Assembly (NCBI RefSeq): GCF_000413435.1
Contig: NZ_KE340326.1
Coordinates: forward strand, 368,704 to 432,703
Direction: 5' to 3'
Origin: Campylobacter ureolyticus ACS-301-V-Sch3b
Lineage (GTDB): Bacteria; Campylobacterota; Campylobacteria; Campylobacterales; Campylobacteraceae
DNA length: 64,000 nt
The notes under the pieces are model-generated. The model made no database searches. It had not been told where the DNA came from and saw only the letters and a list, made by a program, of their open reading frames with translations. Of the stretch, positions 45,447 through 56,339 are shown piece after piece. How positions within the stretch are numbered: the first letter of the stretch is position 1; each line of letters opens with the position of its first letter. The translations under genes and the position numbers were made by a program.

Positions 45447-47221
45447 AAGTTGCAATGGATCTTTTTTTAGAAAAAAGTAGTCCTATAAATTTAAAAAAAG
45501 AGGTTACAAAAGTAGTTGACCTACTTCAAAATCTTAAAGCAAATGTTTTAAGTTTTAGTCAAAACGAAAATGACTTTTTGCAAAATTCATACATTGAGTT
45601 TTGCGGTAGTGATGAAACTGGAATATTAAATTTAAGTTCTAGGTACCCAAAAGCGGGATATTTTTTCATAAATAGATTTTTTGAAAACAATATGGAAAAT
45701 TTTTATAGAAATTTTGCACTAAAAGATAAAATTTCATCTTGCAAAGAGGTTTTTGAAAATAATCAAAACTCGGCAGTTGAAGATGTTATCAAGGGTGAAA
45801 GTGCAAATTGCGTTTCTTTATATATTTTTATGGAAAATATCGCTAGAAAATATGAAAAATATACTGAAGATAGAGAACTTAAAATAGGATTTAAGAAAAA
45901 AATTATAAATTTTTATGATCAACTCTATAAAATTTTTGAAATTTTAAGTCCAAATTTAGCCCAAAAGTATTTTGATATAGTTTTTCACAACCATCCAATG
46001 ATGTTAATAGAACTTATTAAAAACTCTCTTTCATCAAACTCTATTCAAAGTGTTGTAACTACTTTTAGCGAAGAAAATAAAATAAATGCTGGTTTTAAAG
46101 ATAAAAATGAGTTTCACATACTTGATCAAAATAGTTTAACTGAGTTTATATCTATTGTTTTTATAGAAAATAACAATTTACACTCTTTTATCTATAATCA
46201 AAACAATCTTAAAATTTTATCAAGCACATTTGCTAAAAAAATTGAAAATTTAGATGACTTTACAAAACTTTGCACTGAATTTGCTTCTAAATTTAAACCA
46301 TACCCTGTTGATGAGGTAGAGTTTAGCGAACAATGTATTTATTATGAGCTATTTTTTAAATTTATTCTTAGCTATGGAAGTAGTTCAGTATCGAAAAATA
46401 CACTATTTATTGGCTCTTTTGGTGTTGAAAAAAATAAAACTGCAAGAGAGATTTTAAATATAAAAAATATCCCTATAAATAGATATTGTGTTATCTCGAT
46501 GCATGAAAGTTACACATACGAAGATTTTATGGATGGCTTTGTAAATGGTGAGTTTATAAACGGGGAGTTTAAAGAAATTTGTAAAAAAGCAATCAATGAT
46601 AAAGAAAACGACTACTATGTGATTATAAATGATATAAATAGTTGTAATATAGCCTCTATATTTGGCGAAAGTGCGGAGCTGTTAGAAAACAGATATTCAG
46701 ACAAAAATCCTGCATTTATAAGGACTAAAAACTCAAGAATAATTGATAAATTTGATAATATTAGTGATTTTAGCGTAGTTGAAGAAGAAGGAAAATCCTA
46801 TTTTGCAATACCTGAAAATTTATTTATCATAGCTACACTTGATACAAATTTAGGCTATAAAAACACTCCTCCAAGCTTTTTGAAAAGATTTAAGAAAAAT
46901 TATATAAAATGCAACTATCAAGCTATAGTTTCGGCTCTTGAAGGCATAGAAAATGTAAATAACTACATAAAAACTTGCGAGAGAATAAATGAAATTTTAG
47001 CAGATAAAACACTTGATGATGAGATAGAAATCGGACATTTTGTCTTTATTGACATAAAAAATTACATAAAAGATGGTGAAATTTCTCAAAAATCATTAAA
47101 AGATTTTTATGAAAATGAGTTAAAATCCATCCTAAAAAGTATATTTGCAAAAACACTTTCTCAAAAAGAAGCAGATGATGCGCTAAGTACTATAAAAAAT
47201 GCTTTAAGGCAAGGTTATTAA
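45437..47221 (+). CDS. McrB-like AAA protein with degenerate ATPase motifs
   Basis: This 594-residue protein is unknown over about 1-310. The region 320-520 follows the McrB GTPase/AAA layout: a Walker-A-like place (IGSFGVEKNKTAREIL) without the GxxGxGKT sequence; MHESYTYEDFMDG, matching McrB SYEDF; a Walker-B-like YYVIINDINSCNIASIFGE, where the DE is replaced by ND; and LFIIATLDTNLG in place of the TMNTADRS sensor. The frame is intact. Since all nucleotide-binding motifs are altered, it may be a non-hydrolysing relative. No McrC nuclease gene is adjacent. It is coupled to pcm. Confidence 0.6.
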   Translation: MQIEVAMDLFLEKSSPINLKKEVTKVVDLLQNLKANVLSFSQNENDFLQNSYIEFCGSDETGILNLSSRYPKAGYFFINRFFENNMENFYRNFALKDKISSCKEVFENNQNSAVEDVIKGESANCVSLYIFMENIARKYEKYTEDRELKIGFKKKIINFYDQLYKIFEILSPNLAQKYFDIVFHNHPMMLIELIKNSLSSNSIQSVVTTFSEENKINAGFKDKNEFHILDQNSLTEFISIVFIENNNLHSFIYNQNNLKILSSTFAKKIENLDDFTKLCTEFASKFKPYPVDEVEFSEQCIYYELFFKFILSYGSSSVSKNTLFIGSFGVEKNKTAREILNIKNIPINRYCVISMHESYTYEDFMDGFVNGEFINGEFKEICKKAINDKENDYYVIINDINSCNIASIFGESAELLENRYSDKNPAFIRTKNSRIIDKFDNISDFSVVEEEGKSYFAIPENLFIIATLDTNLGYKNTPPSFLKRFKKNYIKCNYQAIVSALEGIENVNNYIKTCERINEILADKTLDDEIEIGHFVFIDIKNYIKDGEISQKSLKDFYENELKSILKSIFAKTLSQKEADDALSTIKNALRQGY

Positions 47222-47225
47222 TTAA

Positions 47226-47255
47226 GTTTAGCCAAAATTTAATTTTTGGCTAAAC
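47226..47255. terminator. Inverted repeat between the convergent McrB-like and recJ genes
   Basis: GTTTAGCCAAAA pairs perfectly with TTTTGGCTAAAC over a 6-nt loop. The dyad overlaps the last codons of recJ. It sits between convergent genes and probably acts as a shared terminator, although a clear T-run is missing. Confidence 0.55.
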
Positions 47256-48822
47256 AAAGTTCTTTTATAACAAACTCAGGTGTTATGGTATTTCTAAAAG
47301 AGTTTTTTATAACAGAGGCTATCAAGTCCACTCTATCACCCTCTTTTGGCATAAAATCATAATTAAAATAAAGGGCTTCTTTGTAGACATTATTTTTTTC
47401 AATTGTGATTTTTATATGATTTTTCTCTTTTCCAATCATTCTAATATTACTTACTACCGCATTTTTTATTTTAAAAATTGGTTTTGGGTTTTTTTGCCCA
47501 TAAGGTTCGAAAAATTCCAAAATGTCTAAAAGCTCTAAATCAAGTTCTTTTATATCAATTTCACCTAAAATTTCATCAGCATAAGGCGAAATTCCATCTA
47601 AATCCTGTAAAAAACAACTTGAGTTAATTGCCTCTTTAAATTTAGGTAAATTTTTACTTTCTATGACAATTCCAGCTGCGCCTTTATGCCCACCAAAGCT
47701 AAGTAAAAGCTCTTTTTGAGAGGCAATTAGCTTTAAAATATCAAATTTATTAACACTTCTTGCACTTCCTTTTGCACGGTGCTCATCTACGCTAAAAACA
47801 ATTGCTGGTTTTTTATAATGTTTGCAAAGCCTTGAAGCAACGATACCAATGACACCTTCATGCCAATTTTTTCCCCAAGCTACGATTATTTCATCATCTT
47901 TACTGACAAGAGCCTTAGAGCTTTCATAAAGCGTTTTTTCTTCATCTTTTCGTGATTCGTTTAAATCAACAATTTTATCTAAAAAATATTTTGCACTTTT
48001 ATAATTCTTTGCTCTTAAAAACTTATATGAAAGACTTGCATCATCCATTCTACCAGTTGAGTTTATAAGTGGAGCTATTAAAAAACTAATATCGTCAAAT
48101 TCAAATTTATCTTTTGAATATAGATTTTTTATCGCAAAAAATGCTGGTCTTTTTGATGAGTTAAGCTTTTTTATACCAAGCTTTACAAGCACTCTATTCA
48201 TATCTCTTAGCTCCATCATATCAGCAATTATAGCAATTACTAATAAGTCAAGATCATTTGACATATCGTACTCAACACCGCAAACATCTTTTAAAGCCCC
48301 AACTAAATACCACGCAACCTCAGCTCCACAAATTTCAACATTTGGAAACGGACAATCACTTTGTTTTGGGTTGATTATCGCGTAAGCTTTTGGTAAAACT
48401 GGTGGTGGCATATGATGATCTGTTATGATTAGATCAATTCCCTTTTTTTTGCAAATTTCAGCCGCTTCAACTGCACTAATTCCATTATCGACTGTGATTA
48501 TTAGCTTCACACCACTAATTTCTTCTAAAATTTTAGGATTTAGTCCATATCCATCACTAAATCTATTTGGAATTTTTACAAAAAAATCAACCCCTAAAAG
48601 ATCGAAAAAATCAGCTAAAATCACACTACTTACAATGCCATCAACATCATAATCCCCCACAATTGCAATTTTTTCATTATTTTCAATTGCAGTTCTTATG
48701 CGACCTGCTGCTTTGTAGTTGTCTTTTAGACTTGATGGAAGTGGAATTTCTGAAACTTTAGTATGGATATCTTTTTCAAACCTAGTTTCTAAAATTTCCT
48801 TTATCTTTTTTTTATCTAACAT
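47239..48822 (-). CDS. recJ: Single-stranded-DNA-specific exonuclease RecJ
   Basis: This 5'-3' ssDNA exonuclease acts in recombination and mismatch repair. DHH-superfamily motifs are visible: IVGDYDVDGIVSS, IITDHHMPPP, LIAPLINSTGRM and the DHHA1 motif SFGGHKGAAG. At 527 residues it is complete. It is downstream of pyrG with a 15-nt gap, so probably co-transcribed. Confidence 0.95.
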   Translation of the reverse strand: MLDKKKIKEILETRFEKDIHTKVSEIPLPSSLKDNYKAAGRIRTAIENNEKIAIVGDYDVDGIVSSVILADFFDLLGVDFFVKIPNRFSDGYGLNPKILEEISGVKLIITVDNGISAVEAAEICKKKGIDLIITDHHMPPPVLPKAYAIINPKQSDCPFPNVEICGAEVAWYLVGALKDVCGVEYDMSNDLDLLVIAIIADMMELRDMNRVLVKLGIKKLNSSKRPAFFAIKNLYSKDKFEFDDISFLIAPLINSTGRMDDASLSYKFLRAKNYKSAKYFLDKIVDLNESRKDEEKTLYESSKALVSKDDEIIVAWGKNWHEGVIGIVASRLCKHYKKPAIVFSVDEHRAKGSARSVNKFDILKLIASQKELLLSFGGHKGAAGIVIESKNLPKFKEAINSSCFLQDLDGISPYADEILGEIDIKELDLELLDILEFFEPYGQKNPKPIFKIKNAVVSNIRMIGKEKNHIKITIEKNNVYKEALYFNYDFMPKEGDRVDLIASVIKNSFRNTITPEFVIKELCLAKN

Positions 48823-48837
48823 TTTTTGCCTAACATT

Positions 48838-50520
<1,683 letters not shown>

Positions 50521-50663
50521 TTATACTTGGTAAAATTTATAAAATTTAAAATATTTTTTAATAAAACTAGAAAATATTTTTTAAAATTTGATAATAAAAT
50601 TCTCTTGATAAATTTAAGTCATTATAAAGTTGTTTTAACTTTTCTTGTGTTAAAATTAAACTT

Positions 50664-50873
50664 ATGAAAACTTTAAAAAATATATTTAATTTTTATATAG
50701 ATGGTTTTAAAAATATGAAGCTTGGAAAAACTCTTTGGCTTGTAGTTTTTGTAAAACTTTTTATAATTATTTTTATATTGAAAATGCTTATTTTTGACAA
50801 AAATATTCATACTGAGTTTCAAACCGATAAAGAAAAGATAAATTTTATATATCAAAATTTAAAAAAGGATTAA
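50664..50873 (+). CDS. DUF4492 protein of the cytochrome bd operon
   Basis: This 69-residue protein has an amphipathic start (IFNFYIDGFKNMKLGKTLW) and one membrane helix (about 25-42), then a charged tail. It ends one base before cydA. DUF4492 genes regularly precede cydAB in Bacteroidetes and Campylobacterota, so an assembly or accessory role is inferred. Confidence 0.78.
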   Translation: MKTLKNIFNFYIDGFKNMKLGKTLWLVVFVKLFIIIFILKMLIFDKNIHTEFQTDKEKINFIYQNLKKD

Positions 50874-50874
50874 A

Positions 50875-52395
50875 ATGGAGGATTTAATAAGTACGGTAGA
50901 TTGGTCAAGAGCACAATTTGCCTTAACTGCGCTTTACCATTTTTTATTTGTTCCGCTAACTTTAGGGCTTTCATTTATGCTTGCATTTATGGAGACTTTA
51001 TATGTAAAAACTGGCAACCCAGAATGGAAAAGAATAACTAAATTTTGGCTTAGACTTTTTGCTGTAAATTTTGCAATTGGTGTTGCAACTGGCATAATAA
51101 TGGAATTTGAATTTGGAACAAACTGGGCAAATTACTCATGGTTTGTTGGAGATATTTTTGGAGCTCCTTTGGCAATTGAAGGGCTTTTTGCATTTTTCCT
51201 AGAAGCTACATTTTTCGCTGTTATGTTTTTTGGCTGGGATAGAGTTAGTAAAAAATTTCACCTTTTCTCAACATGGATGGTAGCACTTGGTTCAAATTTA
51301 AGCGCTTTTTGGATTTTAGTTGCAAATGGCTGGATGCAGCATCCCGTTGGCACAGTTTTTAACCACGAAACCTTAAGAAATGAGATGATAAATTTCGCAG
51401 AAGTTGCACTCTCACCAGTTGGAATAAGTAAATTCTTGCACACAGTTGGTGGCGGATATATAACATCAGCCTTATTTGTTTTAGGAATTTCAGCATATTT
51501 TATGCTTAAAAACAAACATTTTCAAATGGCTAAAAAAAGCTTTATAGTTGCTGCAAGTTTTGGCTTTTTAAGTTCAATTTTTGTTCTATTTAGCGGCGAT
51601 GAAAGTGCATACCAAGTAGCACAAAAGCAACCCATGAAACTTGCTGCAATGGAAGGGCTTTACAAAGGTGAAGTAAATGCTGGAATCGTTGCAATGGGAA
51701 TTTTAACACCAGATAAAAAACCAGGCGATGAAAAAGAGCCTTTTATTGTAGAAATTCAAGCACCTTATTTGCTAGGACTTATGGCAACAAGAGGAATAAA
51801 TAATTTTACCCCTGGAATTGATGATTTAGTTTATGGAAATGAAAAATTTAATATCCCATCTGCTCAAAGCAAAATCGATAGTGGAAAAATTGCCTTAAAT
51901 GCACTGGAAAATATTAAATTAGCAAGTGATAAAAATGATGAAAAAAGCATTTTAGAAAATAGAAAAATTTTAGATGAAAATATGCATAATTTTGGATATG
52001 GATATTTAGATAAGCCAGAAGATATTGTTCCACCTGTTGGGCTTACATTTTATAGTTTTCACGTAATGGTCGCACTTGGAAGTTATTTTATAGTACTATT
52101 TTTGACAACTCTTTATTTAAGCATGGCAAATAGAATTGAAAAATATAAAAAACTTCTTTGGGCGTGCGTGTTTAGCATACCGCTTGGATATGTAGCGTGT
52201 GAGGCTGGGTGGATAGTAGCAGAAGTTGGGCGACAACCTTGGGCAATACAAGATTTAATGCCTGTTGGAATTGCTGCTACAAATTTAGCAAGTGTAAATG
52301 TTAAATTATCATTTTTACTATTTGTTGTTTTATTTACAGCTTTATTTATAGCTGAGATAAAAATCATGCTTAAGCAAATTAAGATAGGATTTTAA
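50875..52395 (+). CDS. cydA: Cytochrome bd quinol oxidase subunit I
   Basis: This is the membrane oxidase subunit with hemes b558, b595 and d. SRAQFALTALYHFLFVPLTLG holds the first heme His; EFGTNWANYSWFVGDIFGAP, the GWMQHPVG segment and the periplasmic Q-loop (short form, about residues 250-370) are present; near the end EVGRQPWAIQ is diagnostic. At 506 residues it is normal. In microaerophiles this high-affinity oxidase is often cyanide-insensitive (CioA); the two names cannot be separated here. Confidence 0.95.
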   Translation: MEDLISTVDWSRAQFALTALYHFLFVPLTLGLSFMLAFMETLYVKTGNPEWKRITKFWLRLFAVNFAIGVATGIIMEFEFGTNWANYSWFVGDIFGAPLAIEGLFAFFLEATFFAVMFFGWDRVSKKFHLFSTWMVALGSNLSAFWILVANGWMQHPVGTVFNHETLRNEMINFAEVALSPVGISKFLHTVGGGYITSALFVLGISAYFMLKNKHFQMAKKSFIVAASFGFLSSIFVLFSGDESAYQVAQKQPMKLAAMEGLYKGEVNAGIVAMGILTPDKKPGDEKEPFIVEIQAPYLLGLMATRGINNFTPGIDDLVYGNEKFNIPSAQSKIDSGKIALNALENIKLASDKNDEKSILENRKILDENMHNFGYGYLDKPEDIVPPVGLTFYSFHVMVALGSYFIVLFLTTLYLSMANRIEKYKKLLWACVFSIPLGYVACEAGWIVAEVGRQPWAIQDLMPVGIAATNLASVNVKLSFLLFVVLFTALFIAEIKIMLKQIKIGF

Positions 52396-52396
52396 G

Positions 52397-53491
52397 ATGT
52401 ATGAATATTTACAAATTTATTGGTGGATTGTAGTTTCGCTAATTGGCGGACTTTTTGTTTTTATGATGTTTGTTCAAGGTGGACAAACTTTGGTTAAAAA
52501 AATAGCCAAAGATGAAGCACAAAAAGATCTTTTTTTAAACTCAGTTGGAAAAAAATGGGAACTTACTTTTACAACTTTAGTTATGTTTGGAGGAGCTTGT
52601 TTTGCAGCTTTTCCACTATTTTATGCAACTAGCTTTGGTGGAGCTTACTGGGTTTGGCTTGGAATACTTTTTTGTTTTATTATCCAAGCAGTTGCATATG
52701 AGTATAGAAAAAAACCAAATAACTTTTTAGGGCAAAAAACTTATGAAAATTTCCTTTATATAAATGGCTCTTTAGGGGTTATTTTAATAGGCATTGCAGT
52801 ATCAACTTTTTTTAGTGGAAGTAGTTTTGTTTTAGATGGCAATAATTTTGTTGATTGGCAAAGCAAATTTAGAGGACTTGAGGCTTTAAAAAATCCATTT
52901 AACTATATTCTTGGAATTGCTCTTTTTTTCCAAGCAAGAGTTGGTGGGGCAATGTATCTTATAAACAATATAAACGATGATAAAATAAGAGAAAATTTAA
53001 AGAAAAATCTAAAATTTGATGCTTTAATATTTGTTGCTTTTCTAGTGGCATTTTTACTATTTTTAGTTTTGAAAAGCGGATATGATGTTAATGAAAACGG
53101 TATTGTAGAAATGGTTAGATTTAAATATGGTTTAAACTATTTAGAGATGCCAATTGTTTTGATTATGCTCTTAATTGGACTAATTTTAGCTCTTTTTGGA
53201 CTTTATAAAGCTATCTTTACATCTAGCATAAAAGGAATTTTCCCATACGGTCTTGGTGTTGTTTTAGTTGTAATGAGTGTATTTTTGGTAGCTGGACTAA
53301 ACTCTACAGCATTTTATCCATCACACTTTGACTTACAAAGTTCACTTACTATAAAAAACGCTAGTTCTAGTTTTTATACTTTAAAAGTTATGGCAATAGT
53401 TTCACTTTGGGCACCTGTTTTATTGGGCTATATTGCTTATGTTTGGAAACTTATGGATGCTAAAAAACTCACAAAAGATGAGATAGAATAA
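52397..53491 (+). CDS. cydB: Cytochrome bd quinol oxidase subunit II
   Basis: This is the partner of CydA, with about eight membrane helices. MYEYLQIYWWIVVSLIGGLF and the KKWELTFTTLVMFGGACFAAFP region match CydB in this group. At 364 residues it is complete. It begins 1 nt after the cydA stop and is followed by a tiny membrane gene. Confidence 0.93.
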   Translation: MYEYLQIYWWIVVSLIGGLFVFMMFVQGGQTLVKKIAKDEAQKDLFLNSVGKKWELTFTTLVMFGGACFAAFPLFYATSFGGAYWVWLGILFCFIIQAVAYEYRKKPNNFLGQKTYENFLYINGSLGVILIGIAVSTFFSGSSFVLDGNNFVDWQSKFRGLEALKNPFNYILGIALFFQARVGGAMYLINNINDDKIRENLKKNLKFDALIFVAFLVAFLLFLVLKSGYDVNENGIVEMVRFKYGLNYLEMPIVLIMLLIGLILALFGLYKAIFTSSIKGIFPYGLGVVLVVMSVFLVAGLNSTAFYPSHFDLQSSLTIKNASSSFYTLKVMAIVSLWAPVLLGYIAYVWKLMDAKKLTKDEIE

Positions 53492-53501
53492 GGAAAATAA
53501 A

Positions 53502-53621
53502 ATGATAAAGTCAATTATATTTATAATTATTTGGTTTATTTTAATCTTTGCAAGTTATAAATTTATAAAACTAAATATAAATCAAGTTGAGGAAAACGAA
53601 GAGAGATATTTTAAAAAATAA
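53502..53621 (+). CDS. CydX-like 39-residue membrane peptide
   Basis: The frame starts with ATG after AAGGAAAATAAA. It encodes MIKSIIFIIIWFILIFASYK, a single helix, and a hydrophilic tail rich in Glu and Lys. Its position 10 nt after cydB is where cydX or cydH lies in other bacteria; these small subunits stabilise hemes of the bd oxidase. The sequence is not close to E. coli CydX. Function inferred from context. Confidence 0.62.
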   Translation: MIKSIIFIIIWFILIFASYKFIKLNINQVEENEERYFKK

Positions 53622-53667
53622 ATTTAATCTTTTGAGATACAATACCAACAAATTTAAGGGGCAAGTT

Positions 53668-53910
53668 TTGTCCAAAAACATTTACTATAAATAAAAAAAG
53701 TTTCTTAAAAACTGGCGCAATTGCTACAAGTTTAGCTGCAACTCCAAGTATTATTTTAGCAAAAGGTGAAAAACCTCTGCTAAAAATATGCAAAAACATC
53801 ATTTTTATGATGCTACCTTAACTCGCGCATTATTTGCTTTTTGGCTCATCATTTGGAGCATTCTTGATGCAATCACCACAACTGGCTATAAAGGTGAGTT
53901 TATAGAATAA
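53668..53910 (+). pseudogene. Remnant of a Tat-exported protein gene
   Basis: A TTG preceded by AAGGGG opens LSKNIYYK and then stops. The adjoining frame continues as KKSFLKTGAIATSLAATPSI and ILAKGEK, which is clearly the rest of a twin-arginine signal peptide, and stops again. A third stretch (HHFYDATLTRALFAFW and on to GEFIE) ends at 53910. At least two frameshifts split what looks like the 5' end of a molybdo- or Fe-S oxidoreductase-type gene; the family cannot be named. It occupies most of the 394-bp gap after cydB and the cydX-like gene; 53911-54015 is AT-rich with a -10-like TAAAAT before the MBOAT gene. Confidence 0.55.
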
Positions 53911-54015
53911 ATTTAAATTAATCATCTCCTAAAAATATTGAAATTTCGCAAAAGAAAATTTAAGTACTAATAAAATGTAAATATGATAAAATGAAACAAA
54001 ATTTGTTGGAGTTTC

Positions 54016-55344
54016 ATGAGCCTTTTTAGTGTTGAGTTTATCTTTTGTTTTTTAATTTTTTGGCTAATTTATTATATTTTTAAATTTAGCATTTTTATAC
54101 AAAAACTCCTTATTTTAGGCTTTTCATATCTATTTTTATTTGCTATAAATCCTATTTTTTTATTAATTAATTTTATTTTTACTCTTATAATTTATCTTTT
54201 TTCACGCCTTATTTTAAAATTTAATTTTGCATTTGTCTTAAGCATAATTTTTATAATTTTTAACTTGGTTTTTTTTAAATACAAAGGTTATTTTGGTTTT
54301 GAGTTTAAAAATGAGTTTTTAAATACAAATATTTTTCCACTAGGTCTTTCATTTTATTCATTTATGGCGATAACTTACCTTTATAGCGTAAAAATAGGTG
54401 AATTAAAACCCAAATTTATAGATAGTTTTGTTTTTTTAAGCTTTTTTATCACAATAGTTTCAGGCCCTATTCTAAGAGCAAAAGAGTTTTTTAAAACGCT
54501 AAATGAAAAGAAAACATTTGAATATTCAAATTTAATTTTTACTCTTATTTTAATGGCATTTTTTAAAAAACTTATTCTTGCAAACCACCTTTTTAACTAT
54601 CTTACGCCTATTTTTAATAACATAAACAGTTATAATTTTTTAGAGCTTTTTTCATCACTTTATCTATATTCTTTGCTGCTTTATTTTGATTTTAGTTCTT
54701 ATGTTGATTTTATTTTAGCGCTTGGATTAATGTGTGGTTTTAAACTTCCAAAAAACTTCAATAGACCTTTTTTAGCCACTGATTTAAAAGAGTTTTGGAG
54801 AAGATGGCATATTAGTTTGATGAGTTTTTTTAAGGATTATATTTATATCAAACTTGGCGGAAGTAGATGTGGAAATTTAAAAACTCAAAGAAATATTTTA
54901 ATAGTTTTTATGCTTTCTGGTATTTGGCACGGTGGAGGTCTTTCATTTTTTATATGGGGGTTTTTACACGGAGTTTGCGTAGTGTTTTTAAATTTGAAAA
55001 AGAACTTTGATATTTTAAAATTTGATATTTTAAAAAGATTTATAACTTTTAGTTTTTTAAGTTTTATTTGGGTATTTTTTATATTTAAATTTGATGATTC
55101 TATTGGTTTTATAACAAATTTATCCGAACTTAAAGAATTTGAAATTTTATATTTTTTAGCTTTTATTTTTATGATATTTGTCTTTTTATATCTGTATGAA
55201 AAAATAAATTTTTATGAAATTTTGATGTTTATTTTTGATAGTTTAAATATATTTTTTATAATTATTTTTCTTTTTATATCATTTTTATCAATATATTTTT
55301 TAATGCCTAGCGGAATGCCTGAGTTTATTTATCAAGGATTTTAA
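54016..55344 (+). CDS. patA: MBOAT O-acyltransferase, PatA/AlgI type
   Basis: This membrane-bound O-acyltransferase has about ten helices over 442 residues. The AlgI/PatA signature appears as FNRPFLATDLKEFWRRWHISL with the catalytic His in IWHGGGLSFFIWG. It would carry acetyl groups across the inner membrane to a periplasmic transferase. Peptidoglycan is the likely acceptor because the next gene is a PatB-like SGNH protein; alginate or other polysaccharide is less likely. TTGGAG precedes the ATG. Its stop overlaps the next start (TAATG). Confidence 0.82.
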   Translation: MSLFSVEFIFCFLIFWLIYYIFKFSIFIQKLLILGFSYLFLFAINPIFLLINFIFTLIIYLFSRLILKFNFAFVLSIIFIIFNLVFFKYKGYFGFEFKNEFLNTNIFPLGLSFYSFMAITYLYSVKIGELKPKFIDSFVFLSFFITIVSGPILRAKEFFKTLNEKKTFEYSNLIFTLILMAFFKKLILANHLFNYLTPIFNNINSYNFLELFSSLYLYSLLLYFDFSSYVDFILALGLMCGFKLPKNFNRPFLATDLKEFWRRWHISLMSFFKDYIYIKLGGSRCGNLKTQRNILIVFMLSGIWHGGGLSFFIWGFLHGVCVVFLNLKKNFDILKFDILKRFITFSFLSFIWVFFIFKFDDSIGFITNLSELKEFEILYFLAFIFMIFVFLYLYEKINFYEILMFIFDSLNIFFIIIFLFISFLSIYFLMPSGMPEFIYQGF

Positions 55345-56339
55345 TGAGAGCTTTTGTTGTTTTATCATCTGTTTTTTCACTACTTTTTTCCTTGCTTTTA
55401 TACCCATTTTGCAACTATTTTGAAGCAAAATATCAAAAATTTTTCTTTTTATATGACACAAAAATTTATAATATAAGTAAAGAAATTTTTGCAAAAAAAG
55501 AATTTATCTATAGTGAAAGCGCAAATAAAAATTTCAACAAAGACATTGAGGCTGTATTAAAAAAATATGATGATGAGTTAAAATTTTTGAAAATAAAAGA
55601 AAAAAATCAAAAAATTTTAAAAGAAAACATTGCAAAAGCTTTAGAGAAAAAATATAGACAAGATAAGATAAAAAAAGAGGAAAACCTTAAGAGCTTAGCA
55701 AAATATATAAACTCAAAAAAAGTTGTTTTTGATGAAAATCTAAGTGTTATTTTAATAGGAGATTCTATCATGCACGGCATTGGGTGGGGATTTTCTAATA
55801 AAAAAGTAAAAGTTGAAAATATAGCTAAATCAAGCACTGGTTTAGTTAATAAAAAGTTTTTTAACTGGAATGATAAACTTAGCCAAGTGCTACAAAATGC
55901 ACCTAAAAATAGCATTATAATTGCTCATTTTGGTACAAATGATGGATACTCTATAAATTATAATGGGCAAAGGCTTAAATTTGGAAGTAGCCAGTGGAGT
56001 GAGTTTTACAAATCAAGGGTTACTGAAATTTATACCATATCTAAAAAATATGATAAAAATATTTTTTGGCTTGAAATTCCTTGTATGAAAAAATCGAATT
56101 TTGATAAAAATATGAAAATTATAAATAAAATTTTAAAAGCCTCAGCCAAAGAAAATCACGCTAAATTTATAGAAATAAATGAAGCTATTTGTAAAAATGA
56201 TGAGTACTTACAAAGCAAGATAATAGGCAATAAAAAGAGAATTTTAAGATCTGATGATGGAATTCATCTAAGTACATTTGGAGCAAAAGTTGTGGTTGAG
56301 CTCATCATAGAAGAGATTGAAAAAAATCCCTTTAACTAA
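55344..56339 (+). CDS. patB: Periplasmic SGNH acetyltransferase, PatB-like
   Basis: This 331-residue protein starts with a membrane anchor (about 5-25) and a helical, lysine-rich region, then a GDSL/SGNH domain (about 125-325): VILIGDSIMHG (nucleophile Ser), HFGTNDGYS (block III Asn), and DDGIHLSTFGAKVV (Asp-His). It probably transfers acetyl from PatA to N-acetylmuramic acid. It is coupled to patA by a TAATG junction and overlaps the convergent DUF3137 gene by 8 bp. Confidence 0.8.
   Translation: MRAFVVLSSVFSLLFSLLLYPFCNYFEAKYQKFFFLYDTKIYNISKEIFAKKEFIYSESANKNFNKDIEAVLKKYDDELKFLKIKEKNQKILKENIAKALEKKYRQDKIKKEENLKSLAKYINSKKVVFDENLSVILIGDSIMHGIGWGFSNKKVKVENIAKSSTGLVNKKFFNWNDKLSQVLQNAPKNSIIIAHFGTNDGYSINYNGQRLKFGSSQWSEFYKSRVTEIYTISKKYDKNIFWLEIPCMKKSNFDKNMKIINKILKASAKENHAKFIEINEAICKNDEYLQSKIIGNKKRILRSDDGIHLSTFGAKVVVELIIEEIEKNPFN

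Noticed and set aside
53611..53802. Minus-strand 63-residue ORF in the cyd-MBOAT gap
   Set aside because: It is the reverse of the Tat-signal remnant and has no independent support.
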